Source: Echinostoma caproni | Lineage: Eukaryota > Platyhelminthes > Trematoda > Plagiorchiida > Echinostomatidae | NCBI GenBank assembly: GCA_900618425.1 | Contig: UZAN01039853.1 | Span: forward strand, 264-64,263 | DNA length: 64,000 nucleotides | Reading direction: 5' to 3' | Notes under the pieces: generated by a model | Told to the model about the DNA's origin: nothing | Databases searched by the model: none | What the model saw: only the letters and a program-made list of their open reading frames with translations | Position numbers and translations under genes: made by a program | Shown here: one piece after another, positions 1 to 10,910 of the stretch | How the letters are laid out: each line of letters begins with the position of its first letter | Position numbering within the stretch: the first letter of the stretch is position 1

Positions 1-307
1 ACCCAATGGACGCATCACGGATGAAGTATCGGCGAGCATACAGAATGCTCGGTTGGCATTTGCCAATTTGAGGAATCTGTGGCGCCGTCGTGACATTCGG
101 CTGTCCACGAAGGATCGAGTGTATGCCGCGACAGTTCGGCCAGTTCTGCCATATAGAGCAGACACTTGGCCATTAAGAAAACAGCACAAAGATAGACTGT
201 CGGTGTTTGAACACCGCTGTCTATAGAGCACTGCACGAATCTGGTGGGGCAGCCGGATGAACAATGCTGAGGTTAGGGGCAGAGTTCTGGGTATCCGCGG
301 AGATTGA
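1..307 (+). mobile_element. RTE-like LINE fragment, C-terminal part of ORF
   Basis: The plus strand reads as the region downstream of an RTE-type reverse transcriptase. It includes RVYAATVRP, a DTWPLR block, LSVFEHRCL and ARIWWGSR, the usual order at the end of these ORFs in flatworm genomes. A stop follows the EHRCL block and the copy dies after about residue 100, so it is a dead, truncated relic. Its 5' part lies outside the window. The same peptide blocks recur at 4632-5390, which confirms a dispersed family rather than a host gene. Confidence 0.8.
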
Positions 308-391
308 AAAAATAACAGGTGAACAATAAAGTAAATTGGGGAAAACACACTGGTACACAAATTTTGATATAATTGATTGTTCAATATGAAA

Positions 392-1106
392 CTAACGAAG
401 TGTACGGATATGAAAATAAATTATTTGCAGCCCACAAACGATATTCTGAATGTGAAGGTTAGTAACAATAAAAGCCCTTAGGTATTTGGTACCGTTTACC
501 CGGGATACTGGTTCAGAACCAATCAATACCGGTTCAGATGGGAGAGAAGAACATGATAATGTAAAGAGACATTCCAAACATTTGGATGGATTAAGAGATA
601 AGCCAGATGTGGCGGAAAACCGTCAAACGTTATCTAAATGGTCAGAAAATTGTGAAAGACCATAGGAGCCGGAGATGGCCTGACGCATAACCACATCGTT
701 AGCATATTTGAAGAAAGAAGTAGGGGCGCTAGGAGACAGTTCATTAATATACATACGTAGAAAATAAGTATGGAAAAAGAATTGCACCTTGGAGTACTCT
801 AGAACTGTTCAACAACGGTTTGAAGTTCTTCCGAACTGACCTAGTACACTGAGTTCTCACGGAGAAGTAATCGGCAAGCCAAGCTAATAACTGTCTAGGA
901 CAAACGAATATACTCTTCTACATTGTCACATCAAATAACGCCGTGTCGAATTGCTGACATGTGAATGCGTACCCCACAAGGTTTATCCAATCATTGAACG
1001 GTGTCATGAGTGCGTCACGTACTCCATGAGAAGTCAAATTGAATGCGTCATTGCATTGTGATTGGCCAAGCCCGATTATGTGACTCAAGGAATGCGTTAG
1101 GGGCAA
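392..1106 (-). mobile_element. CR1-like LINE reverse transcriptase fragment
   Basis: Read on the minus strand across one frameshift, this stretch gives LAWLADYFS, then VLQGAILFPYLFS (motif B, expected as PQGA-LSP), then FFKYANDVVM (motif C, YADD changed to YAND), then LNPSKC and a VNGTKYL block. That order is the palm region of CR1 or Rex-type non-LTR retrotransposons. The part above about 920 matches less clearly. The altered active-site aspartate, in-frame stops and frameshift show a dead copy. The exact LINE clade is inferred. Confidence 0.6.
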
Positions 1107-1394
1107 TGCATAGCCAGAATATACGTTATTACTTATAGTTTGAGGTTGTTAAAGAGTGGAAATTTATTGGTAAATGTTCATTCTCATAGATAAACCTTAT
1201 CGAAATTTTGAATTTCTATCCTAAAATTCAGTAAAATTGAATTCATCTGATGCTGTGGAATCTATTTTTGATACATAATTGATCACGCTACTGATTTTCG
1301 GTAAATAGTAGTATAAGCACAATAAAATTTATTTCTTAAATGAAAGTACTGGATTATTTGACTGGATTACATAGGTGATTTCCTTCCCTTTCTT

Positions 1395-1577
1395 TTTCAT
1401 TTTACTTCCTTTTATTGAATATACAAAGATACAATTTTCAGGAAGGGGGAAGCGGCCAACCAGAGGGCTGCCATACAACACACAAATGGGGAAAGTCAGG
1501 CGTTGGTGGTGGGATTCGAACACTCGTCCTCCGGGGTGGTAATTAGTGACGTTACCACCGGGACACCACCGCCATCG
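1395..1577 (-). repeat. tRNA-derived SINE-like element
   Basis: On the minus strand a tRNA-like head with a good B box (GTTCGAATCCC) and a poorer A box (GTCCCGGTGGTAACG) is followed by a body and a tail containing TTCAATAAAAGGAAGTAAAA. Body and tail pieces recur near 12570-12640, 55370-55440 and 58950-59030, so this is a dispersed family. The head does not fold as a functional tRNA that I can see. The exact ends are uncertain. Confidence 0.5.
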
Positions 1578-1852
1578 GGTACAGAGGAAACGAAGCTTAA
1601 GCTAAAAAGTTAGGGAGTACCATAAGGCTGTTTCAGCCTGGCTGAGTATGTGTGAATCTATCGAACCAACTGGGAGATCGAACCCAGGACAACACAACAT
1701 GGAATCCGTTGTGAAATTGAGTTGTGTGTAAGAGTAAATATTCACTAAAATAGGGAAATTAAATGGAATTCACCAGATAGAATAGAAGTGACATTCCCTT
1801 ACCAGTGGATTACTAATAAAAATTAAACTAGAAGATAAATAAGCATGTGTAT

Positions 1853-2476
1853 TCAGAACACAGGTTGTAGGCGAACATATGTTTTCGGTGAGTTCCTTAT
1901 TAAGCCAGTGCAATCACATTTATGTGAGAAAATAACGGGAAAGTGTTGTGTTGGGGTCAAACAGTCGAGGTCAAATAATTATGGCAAAGGGGTGGGTAGG
2001 GACACATTTGTCACTTGTCCCCATGTTCAGATAAGAACGGGTTACGTAAGCGTTGATTTGGGTCATCGCAACGCTCATGCGTGATGTTGTCCGCTTTGGA
2101 ACAGAGAAGTTTAAGTGCCTGAACAAGTGAGCATACAAGTCTAGCTTCAACAAGCGGATGATAATTGCTTCTCTATCTAAGCTATTTAAGCGCATCAAGG
2201 AACATCAGCCCGCTTGGCTAAGACACGGATGAATGGGAGTCATTTCCAGTTCCACTGTTGCACATTTGGTCGAAACTGGACATAGGGTGGATACTAATTC
2301 GGCTTTCACCATCACTTATCGCGTCCCACAACACAAATCCAAGGATTTTCGAATTAAAACGCTAGCGACAGCTGAAGCAATGTGTCCCTACCCACCCCTT
2401 TGCTATAATTANTGATTGCACTGGCTTGATAAGGAACTCACCGAAAACATATGTTCGCCTACAACCTGTGTTCTGA
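1853..2476 (+). mobile_element. Penelope-like element tail (GIY-YIG endonuclease) with inverted repeat
   Basis: Between about 2140 and 2400 the plus strand encodes a Penelope-like endonuclease end: KRIKEHQPAWL, a stop, SSSTVAHLVETGHRVDTNSA, then an F-IxYRVP block and LATAEAM. This is the usual end of the GIY-YIG domain in trematode Penelope-like retroelements. Imperfect inverted-repeat arms flank it: 1853-1916 pairs with 2413-2476 and 1976-2007 pairs with 2380-2411. The left arm has 59 extra bases (1917-1975) exactly where the right arm has a single N (2412). The copy is 5'-truncated and dead. Confidence 0.7.
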
Positions 2477-3445
2477 TTATGACTATGGGTTTATTCTGTG
2501 ATTTGAAGTATATGTATGTTTCGATCAGAATTTTGCCGAAAATGTTTCAAACATTTCAAGTATCCGACGTGTGATAAATGTGGTTACATCACAAAAAGAC
2601 CACTTCAGCAGCTTCAATTGGCATACCGCATAGAAAACTTATTTTCGTGAGAATCCCTCAAGCGGAATTAACGGACAGCATATTTTAATCATTTGCAAAT
2701 GAACTAACCGATTGTCCTTGAAGACGAAACTGCAACAAATTACTATTGGAAATTCCAATCTACCTGGATTTGAGCTAGTTTGTGCAGTGGTAACCTACGC
2801 GTCTTCTTAGCCAGAGGTCTGAAGTATGAATCCAGGCGGGATTTGTATGTACTCACCAGTCGTAAACTCTAATAAGATCGAAACGTGTGTCTTGTGCTTC
2901 CCGAGTGCAGGATTGATCAGATTATTTGAGTATCGGCTATGAAGATAAAGCTTGATAGACTTTTATTCAGCTATAAATTAGACAGAACTTAGGTTGTATA
3001 AAATAATATTCTGATCGGCGGCAATAAAGTTTCTGGTTTTGCGTTTGAAAATTAACAAGTACGTAGGATTGCTTCGTTCTTGACCAGAGCTTCTCTAAAC
3101 ACTGATAAATTTGTGGGGAACAAACTCTCTTTTGTGATGGATAATTTGGCCCTCAGTAAAACGGCTTATTCTGTAACGCTAAATTTCTGCACCAAAGCCA
3201 CTTTGTCCGTGAATTGTGTTCCACCGATTTTTCAATAAATCGAACGTTATCATCGTTGAATGTGGAAATCTTAAACAATGAGCGCTTCGGGTATCTGGCC
3301 GATCTAGGACCTAGTGAGCCAGGGTATGAAAATCTAACTTACGCAAACGGAAGAAATATTATTCCTTACTCTCATTTCATTCTAAACTCTAGTGTTACCT
3401 TTCCCTGAAGGGTGTGCCTGAGAAGTTTATTTCAATATTATGATC
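2477..3445. other. intergenic, possible degenerate tRNA-like SINE
   Basis: No convincing coding region. At about 2772-2860 (plus) a tRNA-like pattern occurs, with an A-box-like TAGTTTGTGCAGTGGTAA and a B-box-like TATGAATCC about 45 bases downstream. It may be a decayed SINE head. The remaining sequence shows nothing I can name. Confidence 0.3.
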
Positions 3446-3449
3446 TTTT

Positions 3450-5390
3450 TATATGAATAGCGTAGGCCGAGTTCGAGCTTACGACACTATATCGCCGGAA
3501 TTCACAATGGAAAGTGGTGTTCGTCAGGGTTGCCCTCTCTCTTCTCCTCGTAGACTTCGTTATAGATTTGATTATGGAAAAGGCCGTATCCTTGTGCGAA
3601 GATAGTGACATCAATTTGCTCACAGGTGGAAGGCTGTCTGATCTGGAGGATGAAGATGACATCGTGCTGCTAAGTGAAGAGCCAGGTAAGTTGTAAGCTT
3701 CTCTGGATAGCTTGAGCGCCAGCGTAGCATACGCGTTTTGCACCTCGAAAGTGTAAAATGTTGCTACAAGACTGGGTTGATTCAGTACCCAGCTTTATTC
3801 TAACTCTGGGAAGTAAAAGTGAAAAGGTTTTGATATTTGGGCTGCAACGATCCGCGCAAAACATCCAGAAGAAGGGGTCTTTCAACAAATGGGTTTTTTG
3901 TACAAAAACAGTATTGAAATACGGTTTACAATAGTGTAAAATTTGCACACCTCAATCTGTGGCAATCTGTGGTGTGACAAACGACGAAATCTGTGAAGCC
4001 AGTAATTCAGCAAGCAACAACTGCGAGCAAGCAGGCGCACAGCGCGATGACAAAGGAACAAATACACCAAACAATGTTAAACAAGATCACGTGCATCTGC
4101 GATAGTCAACGGTGGGATTTGACCTAGGGAGGAACCAAACGAAGTGCAATAGAGGTGTCAAAAGTCGGTTCTTCAGGAAATGCTCTCGACATATTTTATC
4201 CAGTCCGCTGGACACATATCACGTTTGGGAAGAAAATCACAGGCGTTTATGCAGGATCCTGAACCAATCAGATTGTTCGGTGGGCAAAATTAAAGTCTTA
4301 CACGGACCAATCATAAAAATACAATTGATGTAGTAAAACAAACGATCAATTAAAACAACACTTTCCAACACAAGGGGCTGCCGTAATACGACAGTGCCGT
4401 AAGCCTGTGGGTGTCAGAGTCAGTCGATCATGGACACGGATCGATGAGACCAACAAAGATGGCAAATACTGGTGCGTGCGTATGTGAAATGGCGTGGAGA
4501 ACAGTCATAGACACGGATCAATGGAAGGGTGAAATCAACAACACCCGGACAAACTAACGGGATGGACAATAGGATATTGGTGCGGAGTGGATGCATGTAA
4601 ATAGTGGCAATTTGAGACAAAATTTATTCCACAGGCAGCTATGTGTCACCTGGCGGACGCATCACGGATGAAGTGTCAGCTCGCATGAGGAAAGCACCGT
4701 AGGTATTTGCCAACTTGAAACATCTGTGGCGCTGCAGCGGCATCCGGCTGTCCATGAAGGGTCGAGTGTATGCCGCGGCAGTTCGGCCAGTTCTACGATA
4801 CGGCGCAGAAACTTGGCCATTAAGAAGACAGCATAAAAATCGGTTATCGGTGTTAGAACACCGCTGTCTGTGCAGCATTGCAAGAATCTGGTGGGGCAGC
4901 CGAACAAGCAATACTGAGGTCAGACGTAGAGGTTTAGGTAATCGCGGTAACCCACTGGAGTAAGTGGTCGACCTCCATAGACTACGTTGGTTGGGGCATC
5001 TGTTACGTATGTCAAAAAAAAGGTTGCCAAGACGCATGATATTTGCCTAGTGGATGGAAAAAAGCGAACAGTACCCAAAATAAGGAGGAGACTCGGTCAT
5101 ACAAGTAGCTTTAGGCTCCCTGGATGGGATCTTGATATCGTGCTAACCGGGGGTTAGAGATACTGAGTAATATGGTTCAGTGTCTTAAACAGTGGCGCTC
5201 GTACATCTCGAAATCTTTGTAACATTAGTCCTTTGAAATTCTCCCTTTCCTCCTCCACTCCAATTTCAACTTTCTTGTCTTTCTCCAATTGTTTGTCCAA
5301 ATGGGCAGCCAAAAGAGAGCAACCGGGACCGACACACGAAAGTCTATGGTTAATGGTTGTATAAACTGAAAATGAACTGATTTCATACCA
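3450..5390 (+). mobile_element. RTE-like LINE, reverse transcriptase to 3' UTR, split by an insertion
   Basis: The first part (3450-3848) encodes RVRAYDTISPEF, SGVRQGCPLSS (motif B), FVIDLIMEKAVSLCED and LSDLEDEDDIVLLS (motif C, YADD changed to DEDD), then LLQDWVDSVPSF, with frameshifts. The frame resumes at 4632 with GSYVSPGGRITDEVSARM and runs on through RVYAAAVRPVLRYGAETWPLR, LSVLEHRCL, ARIWWGSR and WLGHLLRMS. A 3' UTR follows (about 5145-5390) that matches the 3' UTR of the minus-strand copy at 7660-7888. Bases 3849-4631 interrupt the element. Non-functional. Confidence 0.8.
3849..4631. repeat. insertion inside an RTE relic, identity unknown
   Basis: The RTE reading frame stops at a phrase expected to continue as phenylalanine-tyrosine-leucine-glycine and resumes about 783 bases later at the next residues of the same block. 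This stretch is therefore foreign to the element. I see no terminal inverted repeats and no clear target-site duplication beyond a GGC at each edge. No recognisable protein is encoded. It could be a non-autonomous transposon or another repeat fragment. Confidence 0.5.
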
Positions 5391-6478
5391 GAGGAGCGTT
5401 ATGGAATGGAATGCAATAAGCAAAACAGTATCTAATGATAAGCCTACCCGGTAGTTAAGAAATATCTGTTTGAAATCTAAGGCGAAAATAGCAATAAAAC
5501 GAGCCTGGCAGAGACACTTCCCACATGACCAAGGTCTTTCATCTCACAATTTACAGTTGATAGTTTGTCTGTAATAAATGAACAGTGAACCTGGAATGCA
5601 ACCGAAAATTTTTGTACTTGGTTTTCTCTCGCTGTGGTTAGTCCAAACATTCCTATACGAATCTAATAATTTGAGCAAGACGTACAATTTATTCAAAGAC
5701 ATCCATTCCAAATATGGATATGATACCGTGAAAACTAATTAAAGCGGGGGAGGGTATAAGATAAGTTTCACTGACAGCTAGGAAACAGACGCTTCTTTTT
5801 TGCTAGTCTATTTGAGATATGCCTTTTATGTTGGTCGGATTGGATCAAACTAGGCTATACCGGATTGAGAACACAATCCCAAATAGCCCTAAAAAGTACG
5901 ACATAAATTAGGAATTCACTAGCACAGAACGGGTCGCGACTGCGGAATACTGGTGTAAAACTCCCTAGGTTGATTTGTGATCTGTCTGTTTCGCATTTAT
6001 ACTCGTGTGCATGCTAGCAGGCATTCGCCGTTGGGGTCATATAGACCAGTAATCTTCATCTTTTGCTTTTTAGATTTCCCAAATTGATTAAGTTCTACAC
6101 CACCTTCGGAGAGTCTTGGTAACTTCAAAAGGTGTTTCAGATCGTGTCAGACTACTGAAACTTCCGTGTTCCCGGTAGTCTGGAACGTAATGCAAAAAAA
6201 ACCTAAATCGGTAATTCTAAGCGAACGATCCGTTTTGCGTTGACTACCGGAATTATCGCTCGTTGTTCTCTCTCCAAAAACTAGAAAACATGTTCACCTC
6301 AATCACACCATCATCGGTGATCAGCCAAAAAAAACCGGTGCATTGCCACCTCACCGAACGTTCGAAGATCGAATCCCGTCCCGTGCACACGTAAACATGG
6401 GCTAATAGACTTGACGCTTCCTGAGTGGTGTAACACAGACGCTGGTTGTCTGTCCGTTCATATGCAAACATACATGTG

Positions 6479-6509
<31 letters not shown>

Positions 6510-7659
6510 CTTTATCCGCATTTGATGACGCACCCCGATCTTTGATGATCACCGAATTCGTTTTCTAAACCTGACCTTTGATATGCCACAGTCATACTTT
6601 TCGATAACTTTTGTGCGTCACACATGCCTTTGGTTACTTCATTATCTCAACGATGCAAGTACTTCACTCGCCACACACAAAACCGTTACACCACGTGACC
6701 CACCTCCGTCACGTCAGTTACCTTTTTTTCTCGGAGAAAACAGAGCTAACAATGAGAAAGAAGCATTTATACTTTAGATATCCTCCACAATGATTGTGGG
6801 CCTTTGCGCATGCATTCGCAGAGGTTACTGAGGAGTCGAAATCCCACAGTGCACAAAACTTGCGCTACCATCACACGAGCAGCAGAAAATGGGAAATATG
6901 GATACACGTCGTGCGCCAATTGTGTTCTCATGTTGATAATGCCTATGATTTATCCACTTAGTAATGTGCCAGTAGTTTGACATTTTGTTATACGATCACC
7001 AGATAAATCTTCGTGTTTTTTAATACTTTTCGCTCTTTCGAGAGAGTGCCTAACATGTATTTTCGAAGTGGGGCAAGAAATGCAAATGATCCGGGTGTTA
7101 GGGTAGTCTTAGATACATCTGTAACGATGACCTTTCCTACGAAGGTTAGAACAAATGTTCGTCTTACGTTTGACCTAACTGATTTACCGTAACGAACGAT
7201 ACTATAAACATAAATCCGACTCAGATTTAAACCCAAGCATCGTAACAAACCATGGTTTAAAGGATTCACTGGATTAGATATCCAGTCTCCATAGTTTTTG
7301 GCCAGATATAGAAAGAATCAGGAAGGAGATCGAACGAACCTAGAATAACCCCAACTGGCACGGTATTTTCGAAACCCGATTTGCCTTTTCTCGAATGACT
7401 TCAGCTACCATTTGTTTGATAGTATCAAGGGTGTCCACATCGATAGACGTGTCGGACAACCGTTTCTTTTACCATGCAGCAAACTCATTCCTAGTCAAAA
7501 ATAGAATCTAATTGGAACTCCCGGGACTTGTTTTGTGCTCTTTGAGATGAGTTCGATCCCTTTGAAAGCGATGACCTCCAGTAGGCTTTTACCTTTCAAC
7601 TTCCTAGACCTTTGGCAGCGGATGGAGTACACCTAGACGCCGGCTAATCCAACTACAAC
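5391..7659. other. intergenic DNA without recognisable genes
   Basis: No open frame here resembles a known protein. The short frames are low-complexity or shadow frames. A CA microsatellite lies at 6482-6508. Near 7340-7560 the minus strand has a run of codons with few stops (containing VAEVIREKANRVSKIPCQLG), but I could not assign it to any family. Confidence 0.5.
6482..6508. repeat. (CA)n microsatellite
   Basis: Uninterrupted dinucleotide CA tract of about 27 bases, read directly. The overlapping minus-strand open frame, with its run of C-V residues, is an artefact of this repeat. Confidence 0.95.
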
Positions 7660-10510
7660 ATAGATTCAGTTTAGTTCACTTTGAAAATCCATTACCATGC
7701 ACTTTAGTGCGCCGCTTTTGGTTGCTGTCTTTTGGCTGCCCATTTGGATGAATAGCAGAAGAACAGAAAAGTTGAAGGCAGAGTCGAAGAGAAAATTGAG
7801 AACTCAGGTGAACTACGCTTGCAAAGAAATTGAGAAGATGCAAGAACGTCACTGTTTAAGACACCCAGCCATATCATTCAGTCTCTAACCAGCTGGTATA
7901 ATATGGAGATTAATTTCGCGGGCACAGTTTTCAGAGAAAGGCAGCGCCAGAGTTTAGAGCGGTCGACTGAGTCGAAAGCCGCTTTCAGATCTAGGAAGAC
8001 AGAGATGGTGGGTCTACGAAAAGAATGTCGATGCTCCAGAATTGGGCGGAGAGTGAAGATGTGGTCAATACAATCTCGACCGGGCGTAAATCCAGCCTGG
8101 TTCTCACGCGTGCACCCTTCACGTACGGCAGACAATCGGCGGAGTGTGATGCCAGCGAGAAGTTTAGCGGCAATGTTGATTAAACTAATTCCTCTGTGGT
8201 TTTCACAAGAGAATCTACCACCTTTCTTGTAAATCAGTATGATCATCGGTTCACACCATTGAACTGGAACCTCTTCCTTTTCGCATATTGAACCCAGGAA
8301 TTTTGTCAACTCCAAGACTAACGCTGAGCCTCCATCCTTAAACGCTGATGGAAACAACCCATCTGGGCCAGAGGACTTACGCCTTTTGAGATAACTTATT
8401 TCCCGAGAAAACTCCATTTTAGATGGAGGACTAGCATCAACTGGCAGAATTTGCCCAGTCAAGGGGAGGGTGAAAGATAAGATGTCGATGGGGGCCAGTT
8501 GAAAGGAGTCTTGAAAGTTCAGCCCATCAATCAAGACAGCGGCGCTTATCGTGAACCAGTATGCCATCAGATTCCTTAATTAATTCACTTACACCTAATT
8601 TCCTGGGGCCCGTATTCCTAATTAGACGGAAAAGATTGCGACTATGGCTGATAGCCGCAACCTTCTCCATCTCTCTACATTTCTCTACCCACCACTTCTC
8701 GCAGTCATTCATCAGACTCTTGATGAGCTGGCGTTTAAGGGATTTGCGCGCTGTGTTGTATGTGGCAACGCGAGAGAGGGTTTTGCGGGTGTCCAGCAGA
8801 GCAACCGAAGTCGATGATATCCATCGTTTGTGTTTTGAGCTTGAGGCAGGGTCCGACGTTGTGTTTTATTGATATCTGCATAGCTTCCTTGATTTGCTTC
8901 CAGTGTTCGGTTGGTGGTTGAACTGACAGGCGATCGGAGAGCTCCGCTTCGAATGCCGATTTGCATAAATCGCTGACACTATATCGTGGGTATCCGTTGT
9001 CGGTGGCTATTCTGTGGTTGTTTGCCAGGCGTAAGGAAAACTTTGCTCGTAACAAGGCGTGGTCTGTATCCACAGCTGCTGACCAGTAAGAGCGGCAGTC
9101 TTGAATTGATCCCCTCCAGCGGTAACTGATGGCAATGTGGTCGATTTGGGTCCACCGTTGTGAAGAGGTTGGCGGTTTCCATGTAAGACGGTGACGTTTC
9201 TTGTGTGAGAAGTTCGTGTTTGACGGGAACAATCCGTGGTGCGCGCAAAGTTGAAGTAGACGATCTCCGTTGTCCGTCCGTTTGGCTGGGAGTGCATGAG
9301 GTCCACCAAGAAGCCTTTCGGATTCGTTCAGGGATCCCACTTGAGCATTGAAGTCTCCGGCAACTTCTACGGCGTCCGTTGATCGAACACTTTGGGGTAA
9401 TTGAGAAAGATCCTTGTAGAATTCATCCTTGCTTTCAGATGTACTGCAATCGGTCAGTGCATAGGCCGATACGACGAACAAGCATCGACGCTTCATTCTG
9501 TAGCTGTTGACTCGAACTGAACCGTTGAGACGTACAGCGCACAGTCGGCTACTGACCGGAATCCAGTCAAGAAGCGAGCGCTCCGCTTTGACACGGCGCA
9601 ATCCAAACACCAGCAACACCGGGAGCTTCGGATGCCGAATCGTCTGACACAGGAAGGGTGAAGTGTGAGGTTGGATCAGGAGAACGCAGAGAGATAATGG
9701 AAGTGGGGTCTTGTATGCGTGTTTCGGAGACACGGCATACATCTACATTGAAAGTTTCGAGGGTTCTAGCCAGGGCAGCTTGTTGGCCAATCTGATGTGA
9801 CGTGCGGACATTGAACGCGGCTAAGTGAAAAGGGGGTTTGGGCTTTAAAAATCCTATAACTTCTGATTGTCTGGCCTTGCTTTTAAAACACTGATTGATA
9901 TTCGAAGGGTGGCGTAAACTGGAGGTATCTGGGATTATTTAGGATTGAGAAGAACTAGACAGATGAGAAAGATGGTTCCCAAATGGGTGCCTAAGACTTA
10001 AGGGCACGTCATACTTCACGGCAGCCCACACCGATGAAGGGGCTTTTCTTTGGGAACCCTAACCGGAGCCTTTGACTCAAGAGTCTGACCCACAAGGCAG
10101 TGGGGCGTAAATTCAATGCAGGAGCTTGAAGGAAGCACCCGTGTCCTGGCTTCTGGAGACCTGTCACGCACGGTCTTTGAATTTCGGTTCAGTTTGTTGT
10201 TCACTGGTGCGTTAATTATCGGCCCGCTTTTCGGGATCAGCCCTCAGCCTCATGCACCCAATGAAACAAGAGGAACGTGGACTGGACAGCACCTTATTGG
10301 CTGGGGGCTGCCCAGCTTGGGCGGGCGGTAGCTGTCCAATGAAGTGCGAAGACTTCTCCCACCGCCGAGAGGAAGCCCCAGGTACCCCGCTCCTACGTCC
10401 ATCTAGTGGGGTTTTTTGACCGGTAAACTGCCCCTCATCGTGTTTATTTGCTGGAATGGCATCCCCAGGTGCGGATGTGGATAGGAGGAAGCCAGCGGTG
10501 ACCAAGCAAC
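7660..10510 (-). mobile_element. RTE-like LINE with endonuclease and partial reverse transcriptase, internally deleted
   Basis: Read on the minus strand, about 9840 downward gives the start of an apurinic-type endonuclease (FNVRTSHQIGQQAALARTLE), then VVSAYALTD, VAGDFNAQVG, LTWKPPT, QIDHIAISYRWRGS and a DTDHALLRAKF block. The reverse transcriptase follows at 8712-7889: KRRKSSGPDGL, PMIILIYKKGG, NHRGISLI, AGFTPGRDCIDHIF and VFLDLKAAFDSVDR (motif A). Motifs B and C are missing. The sequence jumps at about 7885 into a 3' UTR shared with 5145-5390. Frameshifts and stops interrupt the ORF. The 5' limit near 10510 is inferred from contiguity, with 9850-10510 as probable leader. Confidence 0.85.
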
Positions 10511-10553
10511 TGGCTTTGTGAAACTGAGCATTGTATGGCCTCTACCCGTTGAC

Positions 10554-10910
10554 GTTTCAGGCATGATTGGATCTACGACTGTGAGCAGCCATCCCGTGTG
10601 GCTCGCAGGGTCAATGAGGCACGCAAACCATCACACCACGTCAAGGTGCGGTCTCGTCGTGATGGCACGCTGAAGGAGTTGGTAACAGACTTATGCAAAC
10701 GCTATTTCAATGCATGTGAAAAGATTGCACATGAGATTCTCATCGACTCCACGCATTTGCTACACGCAGATCTAACTCCCTGTTTCCATCCTTCAACTAG
10801 ATCTCAATACTGCTGTGTTTCCTCTCGAATAAATATTCGTCGTAGGTCTACAGTACCCTCATTAGCACGTATTTTTGTTAACAAGGAAAATTTTTCCCGG
10901 ATTTTTTTTT
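10554..10910 (+). mobile_element. LINE ORF 3'-end fragment (CR1-like)
   Basis: The plus frame contains VRSRRDGTLKELVTDLCKRY, FNACEKIAHEILID, STHLLHADLTPCFHPSTRSQ and VPSLARIFVNKE. This pattern (a KI-L-D-STHPLH block followed by a basic R-N-RR-SF-PS block) is the usual C-terminus of many CR1-like non-LTR retrotransposon ORFs. It abuts the leader of the minus-strand RTE copy. Only the last 100 or so codons survive. Assignment to a LINE is fairly safe; the clade is inferred. Confidence 0.5.

Noticed and set aside
6253..6552. 99-codon minus-strand frame with C-V repeats
   Set aside because: It runs through the CA microsatellite and has no protein-like composition outside it.
10016..10505. Minus frames of 62 and 97 codons above the RTE endonuclease
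   Set aside because: Best explained as leader of the RTE copy; no evidence for a separate gene.
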